DNA of 64,000 nucleotides, taken from assembly GCA_030544215.1 (NCBI GenBank), contig JARZZO010000008.1, positions 29,675,614 through 29,739,613 of the forward strand. Reading direction: 5' to 3'. The stretch is from Zantedeschia hybrid cultivar (lineage: Eukaryota > Streptophyta > Magnoliopsida > Alismatales > Araceae). Shown piece after piece: positions 46,570 through 57,682 of the stretch (positions are counted from its first letter, which is position 1; each line of letters starts with the position of its first letter). Both the position numbers and the translations under genes were made by a program. Under the pieces are notes generated by a model that was not told the origin of the DNA, made no database searches, and saw only the letters and a list, made by a program, of their open reading frames with translations.

Positions 46570-48421
46570 ATGGAGGATGGTAAGCGTATTTCTGTGCAGC
46601 TTAATGAGCTTGGACAACCAATCGGTGAGGGAGGGCACTCGTTACGATTGTTCTTAGGAACACTTGCAAGAACGGCTGATAAGTTGCCTATTGACATAGA
46701 AAATTGGAGAGCAATGCCAAAAAATAACAAAGATGATGTGTGGGATTACATTAAGGTAATAATTTCATGTGGATTTATTTCATTTTTGAATTTCTTATAC
46801 TTTCCTTAAGCTTTCTATGTTTTGTGTAGAGAAAATATGACATACCTGAATATGTAAGAGAATGGATAATGAAAGATCTGGACCAAAAATAGAGATCATG
46901 GAAACAAGAGTTGAGAAACAAATACTTCAATCCTAGTTTAAAAGCAAGTCAACAAAAAATTCCAGATGATTCACGTGTTAATGAAGAGCAGTGGAGAAGG
47001 GTGGTGGCTATATGGTGTACGCCAAAATGGAAGGTAATCTTCAACTATAACTGCATCTTCTTAGATTGTTGTTTCTATTTAATTTTTATTAATTCAAATT
47101 TAAATGTTGGGTTATCTTGTAGAGGTACAGCGAGATCAATAAAGAAAACAAAAAGAAGCATACGTTCTTCCATTGTGCTGGTACAAAGAGTTTTGCTGAC
47201 ATAAATGAAGAAGAGGTTAAGTTGTAAACTCTACATAGATATGTTTAACTTTTTTAATTCACTATAATTTATATCAAAAATTGAGTTGATTCTTATTAAT
47301 CATATTTTCATTTTGTTATAGTTTGAAAAATATGGAGTTAAATCAGATCGTGGGGACTTATTTATTAAGACCCGCATCAAAAAGAATAGAGAACCAGTTA
47401 ATGAAGACTGTGCTGCTATGATTGTATGGCATTTAAGTTGTTTAATATGGCATTTCTTTAATTATAGTTCATAGTCCTTGAATTTCAAAAGTGATAATTT
47501 AGTGCTCACTACAGGAAAAACTTCAAGACCAAAAGTCAACACAGGCGTCAACCTCATCTAATCCCTCGATTGCCACAGTTGATGATGTATATACGCAAGT
47601 ATTTGGCAAAGATCGGGCAGGACGCATACGTGGAGTTGGCACCGGTCCAACACCAAAGACTTTGTGGGGTGGATCGTCCCAGCAAGCACAGAATAATTTT
47701 CAGTTGACTGAAATGGTAAAAGAATTGATGAAAAAAATTAATAAAGTTGAGTCACTTGTAGTTCAGGTAATTTTCATCTCTTGTTGTAGTGAGAAATTTT
47801 TTTGTTGGGATGAAATACTAGAGAATGTGTGCAGTCATTACTATGAATGCAACTTTTTTACTATCACTAGACATTTGATGTATGCTTGATCAAATCATTT
47901 AACAGGAACAAAATTATGGGGAGAACAATCCAAATTTATCAAGATGTGTCCAGTCATCTGCAAGTGTGTTGGCAACCAATGATATGCAGGTATATTGATT
48001 ATCTTTTGGCAAAATTAAATACTAATAGAAAATAATACTTCGTTCATTCGTATTTTTTTTTTTTTTTAATTTTATACAGATTCAAGGAAAACGAGTCAAA
48101 TTATTAGATATGGGAGGAGAAGAAGTTGGAAATGACATAATTATGAGTGAGGAAAAAGATAAAGTTGTGATGGGAAAAGTTTTAGGTGATACTTTCTGTG
48201 AGGTATCTGTTCTTTTAGCAGTCAAACCAGATGCACCACTGTTTGTCAAGGATGCAGAAAGAATAAATATGAGAGATGCTGTGGGTAGCCACATTGTTTG
48301 GTTTAAAGACTATGTAAGATTCTTCTTTTATTTAAATTTTTAGATGTAATTGTTTATTTAGACTTTGAAATTAATCTTGTGAAATTTTTTTTTCTTACAG
48401 GTTCAACCTTATATGGTGTAA
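46570..48421 (+). pseudogene. Transposase_24-like (TnpA-region) protein, eight exons
   Basis: Second CACTA protein, in the position of TnpA/Ptta-type proteins that bind subterminal repeats. Exons about 46570-46755, 46830-47033, 47123-47212, 47322-47423, 47515-47766, 47907-47990, 48081-48314, 48402-48421, all with GT-AG borders. Motifs: GKRISVQLNELGQPIGEGG, RKYDIPEYVREWIMKDLDQK, EEQWRRVVAIWCTPKWK, NKKKHTFFHCAGTKSFAD, DDVYTQVFGKDRAGRIRGVG, then a C-terminal region with LLDMGGEEVG. One in-frame TAG at 46890-46892 (K-stop-RSWKQE). It starts 12 bp after the protease stop but as a separate ATG frame. Confidence 0.85.
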
Positions 48422-48529
48422 TTTGGATGAAGGAGATATCAACTTTATGGTCTTATTTTATGGATATTTTTTTTTTATTGTACTTTTGAAAAACAAATGG
48501 ACTATGTAATTGATAGATAGCTGTAAATT

Positions 48530-49133
48530 TTTTTCCCGTGACGATTTCGTTTGATGTTGTGATGTGTTTCTAAACTTTACAGGTGGAATATATTGACATA
48601 AGTATACATTTTGTTATACGAAAGAATTTATTCAATGTATGATATAATGTGTGCACGTGATAGAAATGTGTTACGCGTACATTATACGTGAAATGTAGAA
48701 TGAGTGCATGATTCCGTTACAGAGAATTAATACACTTTCTTTTATGTGAAATGACATAAATAAAAAAATATAAATTGTTAGGTATTGTTCGATAAGTTAT
48801 ATTCTAACGGTTTGACTAACAAATACTTACGGTTTTTCGAGTAAGTACAGATGATAAGATGTTTTTCAAAATATTATATGCTAACAGTTTGGTTAGCCTA
48901 TGCTTACGGTGTTTTCCGTAAGTATAGATCAATCTGTAATTACGGTTACTAAACCGACGGTATAGATTTTGTCAACTTACGGTTGCGTAACCGTCGGTAT
49001 AGGTTATAGGAACGGTTGCTACACGTACGGTTGGTGGCCGTAGGGGGTTTCGTAAGTAAAAGTATTTACTAACGGTGTTTGGTACACAACTTACGGTTGT
49101 CTGCCGTAAGTGTAGACCAAGTTTGTTGTAGTG
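48530..49133 (+). repeat. CACTA 3' terminus: subterminal repeats and TIR
   Basis: Many TTACGG/CCGTAAG and TAACGG words in both orientations (for example 48830, 48902-48920, 48943, 48977, 49026, 49071, 49091, 49104), some paired as short hairpins, ending in the TIR. Denser than at the 5' end. Confidence 0.9.
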
Positions 49134-49136
49134 CAT

Positions 49137-49645
49137 AGGAATCTCAACCGGTAAAATTTTAGAGTTAGTTAAACTTATGAGAAATAGGAGGGTCAACATA
49201 ACTTATTTACAAGAAATTAAGTAGAAAGATTCTAAAGCTAAACAAATTAAATATTTCAAACTTCAGTGTGCTGGCAAAAGTAATAATAGAAATAGTATAG
49301 CCATTATCATAGATAGAGAGTTAAAAGATAAAATTGTAAAAATTAGAAGGGAGGGGGATAGACTCATACTAGTTACACTTATAATAGGTGAAGAAGTTTT
49401 AAATATAATTAGCGTTTATACACCTCAAATAAGATTAGAAGATAGTGTTAAGAAAGAATTTTATAAGAATTTTGATAAAATAATTCAAGATATCCCTAAT
49501 GATGAAAGGACTTTTATTGGAGGAGCTTTAAATAGTCATGTAAGAAAGAATAATAGTGACTGCGAGAGGGTTTATGGAGGCTTTGGTTTTGGTGATAGAA
49601 ATGGCATAGGCGATGCCATTCTTGACTTCGTCATTGTATATAACC
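49137..49645 (+). pseudogene. RTE-type LINE endonuclease fragment
   Basis: Apurinic-type endonuclease domain of a non-LTR retrotransposon (RTE clade, often annotated as craniofacial-development-protein-2-like). Continuous frame with one TAG (49227 region): GISTGKILELVKLMRNRR, YLQEIK, then IISVYTPQ, FIGGALNSHV (GGDLN in active copies; Asp changed to Ala), GGFGFGDRNGIGDAILDF. It runs straight into the Tat LTR at 49646 and begins at the CACTA border, so both elements lie at its edges. Sequence left of the CACTA element (before 36311) does not look like LINE coding DNA, so this copy was probably 5' truncated. Confidence 0.85.
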
Positions 49646-50772
49646 TGATGAGGCAGAATCCGATTCGACCCATTAGTAACAAGTCCAAACACAGATCAGC
49701 CCAACAGCGGCAGTAAAAGGCCCCCTGGGAGCCTTCGGCCCGTTAGCGGCACTGCAGCCCTCGGCCCAACAGGCAGCCCAGTGGTCTTCGGCCCGTCAGC
49801 GGCCCAATAGCCTTCGGCCCGTTAGCGACACTGCAACCCTTAGCCCAACAGGCAGCCCAGTGGTCTTCGGCCCGTCAGCGGCCCAATAGCCTTCGGCCCG
49901 TTAGCGGCACTGCAGCCCTCGGCCCAACAGGCAGCCCAGCAGGCTTCGGCCCGTCAGCGGCCCAACAGCCTTCGGCCCGTTAGCGGCACTGCAGCCCTCG
50001 GCCCAACAGGCAGCCCAGCAGGCTTCGGCCCGTCAGCGGCCCAACAGCCTTCGGCCCGTTAGCGGCACTGCAGCCCTCGGCCCAGCAGGCTTCGGCCCGT
50101 CAGCGGCCCAACCCCCTTCGGCCCAACAGCCGTGTCCGGCCCACTCCGGTGGAGGACTAGGCACTATGGCGGTTTACTAGTAAGTCCGGAACATAGTCCT
50201 ATATCGGCTACCACCGTTAACTATCATCTATCCTCCGCTATAAATACACCGCTATTTATTATCAAAGGTATGTCTCCGTGACCCTCAAAGACCATAGTCC
50301 AAAGAGCATTAAAGCTACTCTTCGTCTTCTGAATCGATTCATCTTCAGAAGCTAACTTAACCGTCGCAGGGGGTTCCTAAGGGCCGAAGCCCGGGACTCC
50401 TACTGACCGGTTTCTTCTTCTTTCCCTCCCGCAGGGGTTCGGTTCGAATCATCGCCAACCTCCCCGAGTCAGTCTCGGCCGCCGACCTCGGACTCCTCCC
50501 TCCGGTCTCGACGCCATTCGCCGGCTGCTCCTCGCCCGAAGGTGACTCGGTTCCGCACCGCCTACCCTTCAGCCGGAGGGATTTCGGCCACGCCTTCCGA
50601 AGGCTAGCCGACATCAGACCAAACAACCCTCGGCCTCGGATCTTCGACCGCGTCTTTGCCTCCATCGCCTTCCGGATCCCCATCGGGCCTCTCCACCGAT
50701 CCGACCCAGCTCCGGATCCCAAACTTCGGATTCCAGCTTCGGAATCTGGTCGTGATAGCTTCGGCTACATCA
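49646..50772 (+). repeat. 5' LTR of the Tat element
   Basis: 1127 bp with mirrored ends TGATG...CATCA, followed after two bases by the PBS. It contains a 79-bp tandem repeat. A TATA-like 'ctataaatac' lies near 50238. Without the second LTR the left border rests on the ends and the abrupt stop of the LINE frame. Confidence 0.85.
49732..50126 (+). repeat. 79-bp tandem repeat in LTR
   Basis: Unit begins CCTTCGGCCCGTTAGCGGCA; starts at 49732, 49811, 49890, 49969 and 50048, exactly 79 bp apart, the last one partial. GC-rich, built from smaller 'TTCGGCCCGT' words. Confidence 0.95.
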
Positions 50773-50774
50773 CG

Positions 50775-50792
50775 TGGCGCCGTCTGTGGGAA
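50775..50792 (+). other. Tat element primer-binding site
   Basis: TGGCGCCGTCTGTGGGAA two bases after the LTR end. This form is common in plant Tat-type gypsy elements; the tRNA was not checked. Confidence 0.8.
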
Positions 50793-50808
50793 ACAAACAA
50801 ACAAGTCA

Positions 50809-52767
50809 TGTCTCAACGTCCTGTAACCCGACGATCCGGACAGAGCGAGGCAGAGACACGGGAAGCCCCAACACAGCTGCTGCCCTCCGAAGGCGCCCCA
50901 TCTGCTCCACCGAGCACGGCTTTGCCAGTCATACCAGAGTCCCTCACTACAGGAGACGACCGGGTGGGAGTGCTCTAGCAACAGATGGCGACATTAGCCC
51001 TGCCGTCACCTCCCTTGCGCCTCTTCAGGAGATGGTGTCCGCCATCGCCCAGCGCATGGGATTGCTGGGCCAGCTTCCTCAGCAAGCGCCGCTCCCTCCA
51101 CTCTACCCGGTCCAAGATGCAAGGTTCCGGCCGGCGCCCTCACCGGTTTCCCCCGACAAAACCGCTACGGCGCGCAGCGAGCCCTCGACGCTACCTGCCC
51201 GAGCCCCTCGCGCCGACCGCATAACGGAGCAAGGCTATGCTTCGTCCGAGTTTCGCCCAGCCAGAACCGGAGGACAATCGGTCGCCACTTTAATCGCCCC
51301 AGACCTGGACCGGCGGCTGACGGCGATGAGGAAGGAAATGCAGCAGATGGTGTCTCGGCCATACGGGGCGCCCCTTGCCAGTAACATCCTGGAGCAAACC
51401 CCGTTCACGCCAGAGCTCCTGGCTACCGAGGTACCTCCCAATTTCAAGCTGCCGAAGGCCCTCTCTACGACGGAATGACGGATCCGGTCTATCACTTCCA
51501 GAGATTCAACACCTACCTCTCGGTCCGAGGGGTCGTCGAGGCAGTCCGCTGCCGTCTTTTCCCCCTCACCCTTGAGAAGACTGCCCTAACTTGGTTCGAG
51601 ACACTGGCCCCCAACTCTATCCACTCCCTAGTCCAGTTTGGCCAGCTGTTTATCGACCAATTCTATGACGCCACCCGGCAATGTAAAACTTCCGCCAGCC
51701 TACTAGCCATCCGGCAAGGCCCCACCGAAACTCTCCAGGAGTATTTTACCAAGTTCCGGACCGAGGCCGCCCAAATCCCAAACCTTGACAGCTCGATTGC
51801 GGTTTCGGCCGTGATCAGCGGGTGCCGGGATGAAGGGCTCCTCGGCTCTATTGGGAAACGCCATCCCCCTACCTTCTAGGACCTCGTAGCCTGGGCCCAC
51901 AAGTATATCAACCGAGAGGCCCTGATGATGTCCAAAGGTAAAGGCACAGTCGAAGCAGCTTCGACGCCTGCCCCCCAGGTGGTCCGCCCTCGGCCCGAAG
52001 ATCAAGAGCCCTCCCGAAAGCGATATCGCAGGGAGGAGTGGGACCGAGAAAGGCGACGGGATCCGCAGCCGCGGTACCTACCGCTACCCGCTCCCCCTTC
52101 CCAAATGCTCATGGAGGTGAAGGGCATGATCCGGCGGCCGGAGCGCATCAAGACGGACCCTCGCCGAAGAGACCCCGGCAAATACTGCGAGTATCATCGG
52201 GAGATCGGCCATACGACTGACGAGTGCCGACACCTTCGGGAGGAAATCGACCGCCTCATCAGGGAAGGCAGACTACTGCAGCTTCGGCAAGAACAGCCCC
52301 AGCAACAGCGGAACCGGGACGTCCCAGAGACGGCCAGGCCGCAGCAACCCTCGGAGAAAGAAGCCGCTCCTCCGCCAAAGACTACCTCGGCCCCGGTGGA
52401 GACGTCTCATCAAAGACCCAACTCTGGGTCCATCATGATGATATCCGGAGGGCCGGGAGAAGGATCACGGCACCGACAGCGCAGCTCTGCAACTATAGCG
52501 ACGGTCGACATCGAGCCGAAGCGGCCTTGCCAAGAAGATATTACCTTCGGCTCAAGAGACCTGATTGATATTCAGGTCCCTCACGACGACGCCCTCGTCA
52601 TAAACGCTGTAATAAACAGTTACGATGTACATCGTATTTTTGTTGATAATGGAAGCGCCCCGAACATCTTGTTTTATGATTGCTTTGTAAAAATGGGATT
52701 GAGTGAGGCTAATATGAAGCCTCATCGGGTCCCCTCTTCGGCTTCAACGGTTCGCCCTGCCGAGTAG
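50809..52767 (+). pseudogene. Tat gag and protease
   Basis: Gag starts at ATG 50809 (MSQRPVTRRSG), breaks near 50980 (TAG and frame change), continues in a second frame to 51478 and in a third from 51475. The capsid core (YHFQRFNTYLSV, ALTWFETLAPNSI, FGQLFIDQFY, LQEYFTKFR) is open from 51475 except for TAG at 51877-51879. A zinc-knuckle-like CEYHREIGHTTDEC (52186-52230) follows, then protease with IFVDNGSAPNILFYD (DNGS form of the catalytic site, usual for this clade). It ends at TAG 52765-52767. Not translatable as one protein. Confidence 0.88.
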
Positions 52768-52901
52768 AGGGCATTGTCCGACTCCCCGTAACCATAGGCT
52801 CCGCCCCCTGGCAATTAACCGTAGAAACGGATTTTGCCGTTGTAAAAATCGACTCAGCCTACAACGCCATCTTTGGCCGAAGGCTAATCGGTGGGGTCGC
52901 T

Positions 52902-54990
52902 GTGCCTTCGTCTTTCCCTCAAAAGCTGAAGTTCCATACTAGCCACGGAATAGGCGAGGCCAGGGGAAATCAAGAAGCAGCTCGGCAATGCTACATGATT
53001 TCGGTCAAGGGGAAAGCTGCAGCCGAGTCCCTGTCGATTGAATCATCAGCCGAAGCATCCCCGGGAGAAGAACTCGTTGCCATCCCAGTTCCGGGAGGCG
53101 AAGGACGAACCCTGATGATAGGCTTCGGCCTGGAGAAAACCGAAGCGGAAAAGCTCACCGAGTTCTTGAAGAAGAATCTCGACGTCTTCGCATGGACTCC
53201 AACAGATATCCCCGGGGTCGACCCGGAAGTAGCGGAACATCGGCTACACACCGATCCTAACCAGTCCCCGGTCAAGCAGAAGCGGCGCACCTTCAATCAA
53301 GAAAGAAGAGCTGCCATTCAAGCCAAAGTTCAAAAGGGGTTGGATGCCGGGCACCTCCGAGAGGTGCATCACCCGGACTGGATCGCCAACGTAGTGATGG
53401 TGCCGAAAAAGGATGGCAAGTGGAGAATGTGCGTGGACTTCACCAACCTTAACAAAGCCTGTCCGATGGATAGCTTCCCGCTAGATAGATCAGGTGGTGG
53501 ATGCAACCTCCAGCCACGAGCTCCTGAGCTTCCTCAACGCCTATTTAGGCTATCACCAGATCCGAATGCATCCGGATGATGAAAGTAAGACCAGCTTCAC
53601 GACCGATCTTGGTCTGTATTGCTATACCCGGATGCCCTTCGGCCTGAAGAATGCTGGCGCGACATATCAGCGCCTCGTCAACAAAGTGTTCACCCCGCAG
53701 CTCGGCCGCAACATGGAAGTCTACATCGACGATATGCTAGTCAAGAGCCACGTCGCTGCAGACCATTTGGCCGACTTAGCCGAGACATTCTCCGCCCTGC
53801 GGCGATACAAAATGAAGCTGAATCCGACCAAATGTGCCTTCGGAGTAGCCTCCGGGAAGTTCCTCAGCTACATGGTCACTCACTGAGGGGTGGAAGCTAA
53901 CCCCGAGAAGGTTTCAGCCATCATGCAGATGCGCCCTCCGGCTAACCTCCGAGAGGTACAGAAGCTAAACGGAAGGATCGCTGCCCTGAGCTGCTTCATG
54001 TCCAGAGCTGCGGATTGCTGCTTCCCCTTCTTCAAGCTGCTGAAGAAGGCCAATAGCTTCGCCTGGACGGATGAGTGCCGGCAGCCTTCGAGCAACTGAA
54101 GACCTATCTCTCCAGGATTCCCATCCTGTCCAAGCCAGTCCACGGAGAGCCGCTGTGCCTTTACCTCGCGGTATCCGAGACAGCTATTAGCGCCATCCTC
54201 GTCCGAGAACAAGACGGCATTCAGAAGCCAGTCTATTATACAAGCCGAGCCCTTCAAGGAGCGGAACTCCGGTATTCTGCTCTAGAAAAGCTGGCTTTGG
54301 CCCTCGTCTCATCCGCGAGGAGGCTCCGGCCTTATTTTCTTGCCCATTCAGTAAAGGTCCTGACCGACCAGCCTCTGAAGCAAGTTCTCTCCCGGCCGGA
54401 GGTGTCCGGCAAACTGGCGAAATGGGCGATTGAACTGGGAGAGTTCGACATCTTCTATGTACCTCGGATAGCGATAAAAGCCCAGGCATTAGCTGACTTT
54501 ATTGCCGAGCTCACTCCCGAAGCTTCCTCATCACCTCAGCCGGAAGCCGACACATCCAAAGCCGAGGACACTTCGGCTCGCACACCGGCGGATGAGTGGC
54601 AGCTTTATGTAGACGGCTCCGCATGCTCCACGGGCAGCGGCGCCGGATGGATCTTGGCGTCTCCCGAAGGGATCGTCACGGAGTACGCACTACGCTTCTC
54701 CTTTCCAGCCACCAATAACGCCGCCGAGTATGAAGCCCTCATCTCCGGCCTCCGGGCCGCAAGAAAGCTTGGCGTCCGGAACCTGAAGGCTTTTAGCGAT
54801 TCTCAGCTGATTGCCAGTCACGTTTCCGGGGAGTACGAAGCTCGGGATGCGATAATGGCATCTTATCTCCAGGTGACTCGCAAGATCCTCGCTCAATTCG
54901 ATTCTTGCAAAATTGTGCGGATCCCGAGAGCCGAGAATGCCTGAGCCGATGCCCTTTCCCGGCTGGCGTCAACCCAAGACGGGGGAGGAG
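52902..54990 (+). pseudogene. Tat reverse transcriptase and RNase H
   Basis: Frames 52902-53579, 53494-54096 and 54075-54944 join by small shifts near 53485 and 54080. RT motifs: DAGHLREVHHPDWIANVVMV, KWRMCVDFTNLNKACP, TRMPFGLKNAGATYQRL and the catalytic VYIDDMLVKS. The first RNase H part includes PVYYTSRALQGAE; the second, with LYVDGSACSTGSGAGWIL and NNAAEYEALISGL, is the additional RNase H seen in Tat elements. Stops: TGA at 53884-53886 (H-stop-GVEANPEK) and TGA at 54942-54944 (NA-stop-ADALSRLAS), both where CGA is expected. Confidence 0.92.
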
Positions 54991-54995
54991 GCCGA

Positions 54996-56312
54996 ATGAT
55001 CCTAGTGGAAGAACTCGCCGAGCCAAGCCTCGGAGAGCCTGAGGTCATGCAAGTGACCGAGTCTGAGGCCGAGACCTGGATGACTCGCCTTGTCGCTTTC
55101 CTCCTCCGAGGAGAAGTCCCGCCCGATCCAAGGGAAGCGAAGCATGTTCGTCAGCGTTCATCTCACTTCCTTCTTCTGGACAGGCTGCTGTATAAGAAGT
55201 CCTTCGGCCGACCGTTATTGCGGTGCCTCGGCCCAACCGAAGCCGACTACGCCATGCGAGAGGTGCACGAAGGGGTATGCGGAGTACATGCGGGAGGAAG
55301 GGCCCTGGCTCACAAGCTTCTAAGGCAAGGATACCGGTGGCCGACGCTCCGAGAGGACGCATTAGCCCTCGTACGTCGCTGCGATCAGTGCCAGAGGTTC
55401 AGCTCCCTCATCCACCAGTCAGCCACCCTTCTGACTCCTTTATCTGACCCCTGGCCTTTCGCTCAATGGGGAATCGACCTCCTGGGGCCCTTTCCTGTCG
55501 CCACCGGCCAAAGGAAATTCCTCATCGTGGCAGTAGACTACTTCACCAAGTGGGTAGAAGCCGAACCCCTCGCGTCCATAACCGATAGCAATGCTTGGAA
55601 CTTCGTGTGGAAGTCCATCATCTGCCGGTTCGGCATCCCCCGGGCCATCATCTCAGACAACGGCAAACAGTTCGATAGCCGTCGGTTCAGCGATAACTGC
55701 GCCGGCTTCAGCATCCTTCACAAGTTCACTTCAGTAGCACACCCCCGGGCAAACGGCCAGGTCGAGGTCACCAACCGAAGTCTGTTGCAAGGACTAAAAA
55801 TCCGCCTCGGCGAAGCCAAAGGCCGATGGGTAGAGGAGCTACCAAGTGTTCTCTGGGCATATCGGACTACGAGCCGAACCCCTACCGGCGAAACTCCGTT
55901 TCGCATGGCTTATGGGATAGAAGCCGTTATTCCTGTAGAAATCGGCCTTCCCTCTCCAAGAATCATTACTTATGATCCAGAGGCCAATGAAGAAGCCTTG
56001 AAGGATCATCTTGATCTCATAGTAGAAACCCGAGATAAAGCTCGCATTCGGCTGGCAGCTTACCAACAACGCATGGCCAGGTACCACAACACTCGAGTGA
56101 AGCCCCGAAGCTTTGAAATCGGGAGCCTCGTGCTGAGGAATGCTCATGCATCTAAGCCAGCCGAAGCCGTAGGGAAGCTTGTCTCCAACTGGGAAGGGCC
56201 ATATCGTGTAAAGGAGGTAATCAGACGAGGGGCTTATCGGTTGGAGACCCTTTCGGGCCAACCTCTCCCTCGCACCTGGAATGTGGAATGCCTTCGGCGT
56301 TACTTCATGTAA
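54996..56312 (+). CDS. Tat integrase, intact frame
   Basis: 438-codon open frame. Zinc-binding domain with GVHAGGRALAHKLLRQGYRWP and CDQCQ, catalytic core with first Asp in QWGIDLLGPFP, second Asp in AIISDNGKQF, Glu in QVEVTNRSLL, then GETPFRMAYGIEAVIP and a C-terminal region ending with RTWNVECLRRYFM. All three catalytic residues are present. In the live element this is the last part of the gag-pol polyprotein, so it would not be made alone. Confidence 0.92.
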   Translation: MILVEELAEPSLGEPEVMQVTESEAETWMTRLVAFLLRGEVPPDPREAKHVRQRSSHFLLLDRLLYKKSFGRPLLRCLGPTEADYAMREVHEGVCGVHAGGRALAHKLLRQGYRWPTLREDALALVRRCDQCQRFSSLIHQSATLLTPLSDPWPFAQWGIDLLGPFPVATGQRKFLIVAVDYFTKWVEAEPLASITDSNAWNFVWKSIICRFGIPRAIISDNGKQFDSRRFSDNCAGFSILHKFTSVAHPRANGQVEVTNRSLLQGLKIRLGEAKGRWVEELPSVLWAYRTTSRTPTGETPFRMAYGIEAVIPVEIGLPSPRIITYDPEANEEALKDHLDLIVETRDKARIRLAAYQQRMARYHNTRVKPRSFEIGSLVLRNAHASKPAEAVGKLVSNWEGPYRVKEVIRRGAYRLETLSGQPLPRTWNVECLRRYFM

Positions 56313-56380
56313 GTCACTTCCCCCTGAATTTAGCCGGAAGGCAAGAATAAAAATCTCCTTTTCAAAAAGCCATGACTATT

Positions 56381-57431
56381 CTAAGTCCGCGTAAACCGTA
56401 CCGGGAGTGGCTTCGGCCATGCAAACCGTATCGGGAGCGGCATGGTTTTCTAAGTCCGCGTAAACCGTACCGGGAGTGGCTTCAACCATGAAAACCGTAT
56501 TGGGAGCGGCATGGTATTCTCTAAATCCGTGTAAACCGTACCGGGAATGGCTTCGGCCATGCAAACCGTATCGGGAGCGGCATGATTTTCTAAGTCCGCG
56601 TAAACCGTACCGGGAGTGGCTTCGGCCATGCAAACCGTATCGGGAGCGGCATGGTTTTCTATCCAAGTCCGCGTAAACCGTACCGGGAGTGGCTTCGGCC
56701 ATGCAAACCGTATCGGGAGCGGCATGGTTTTCTAAGTCTGCGTAAACCGTACCGGGAGTGGCTTCGGCCATGCAAACCGTATCGGGAGCGGCATGGTTTT
56801 CTATCTAAGTCCGCGTAAACCGTACCGGGAGTGGCTTCGGCCATGCAAACCGTATCGGGAGCGGCATGGTTTTCTATCTAAGTCCGCATAAACCGTACTG
56901 GAAGTGGCTTCGGCCATGCAAACCGTATCGGGAGCAGCACGGTTATCTAAGTCCGTGTAAACCGTACCGGGAGTGGCTTCGGCCATGCAAACCGTATCGG
57001 GAGCGGCATGGTTTTCTAAGTCAGCGTAAACCGTACCGGGAGTGGCTTCGTCCATGCAAACCGTATCGGGAGTGGCATGGTTATCTAAGTCCGCGTAAAC
57101 CGTACCGGGAGTGGCTTCGGCCATGCAAACCGTATCGGGAGCGGCATGGTTTTCTAAGTCCGCGTAAACCGTACCGGGAGTGGCTTCGGCCATGCAAACC
57201 GTATCGGGAGCGGCATGGTTTTCTAAGTCCGCGTAAACCGTACCAGGAGTGGCTTCGGCCATGCAAACCGTATCGGGAGCGGTACGGTTATCTAAGTCCG
57301 CGTAAACCGTACCGGGAGTGGCTTCGGCCATGCAAACCGTATCGGGAGCGGCACGGTTATCTAAGTCCGCGTAAACCGTACCGGGAGTGGCTTCGGCTAT
57401 GCAAACTGTATCGGGAGCGGCAGGTTATTCT
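56381..57431. repeat. 69-bp tandem array downstream of integrase
   Basis: About 15 units of 69 bp, for example starts at 57086, 57155 and 57224; a few have 4 extra bases. Each unit is a dimer of two related half-units: one with GTAAACCGTACCGGGAGTGG, one with GCAAACCGTATCGGGAGCGG. Since 69 is a multiple of three, long ORFs run through on both strands with a 23-residue period (for example AEATPGTVYADLENHAAPDT), but these are not believed to be proteins. Homogeneous units imply recent amplification. Confidence 0.97.
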
Positions 57432-57682
57432 CTCAGATCGCATAGACCGTATTGGTAAAGGCCTCGGCCGCGTAAACCTAGATCGGGTTCCGGCCGTGCA
57501 AGCCGCAACTAAACAACGACGAGGTCTTGGGCACAAGAAGAGCCAGACTCGGACATTCATTCAGAATACAAAGGCGAAGCAAAAGTACTTTCCATACATA
57601 TAAAAAGAGTACAAAATCAGTCGTCCATCTGGCCGCAGAGTTACAAGGAAAGTCCAGACAAAAGCCGGGACAGGCCCCCGTA

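Larger units (their letters stand above)
36311..49133 (+). mobile_element. Complete CACTA (En/Spm-type) DNA transposon, 12.8 kb
   Basis: Starts CACTACAACAAAGTTG at 36311 and ends with the inverted CAAGTTTGTTGTAGTG at 49133; flanked by the 3-bp TSD CAT (36308-36310 and 49134-49136), as expected for CACTA elements. The TIR is about 30 bp, imperfect after the first 12. Subterminal regions carry many TTACGG/CCGTAA words. Coding part, all plus strand: TNP2-like transposase, Ulp1-like protease, Transposase_24-like protein. Each gene has at least traces of decay in frame, except the protease exons, which look intact. Confidence 0.95.

Noticed and set aside
56376..57603. Long ORFs on both strands through the 69-bp array
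   Set aside because: The period is a multiple of three, so any frame free of stops in one unit stays open; no start context, no domain.
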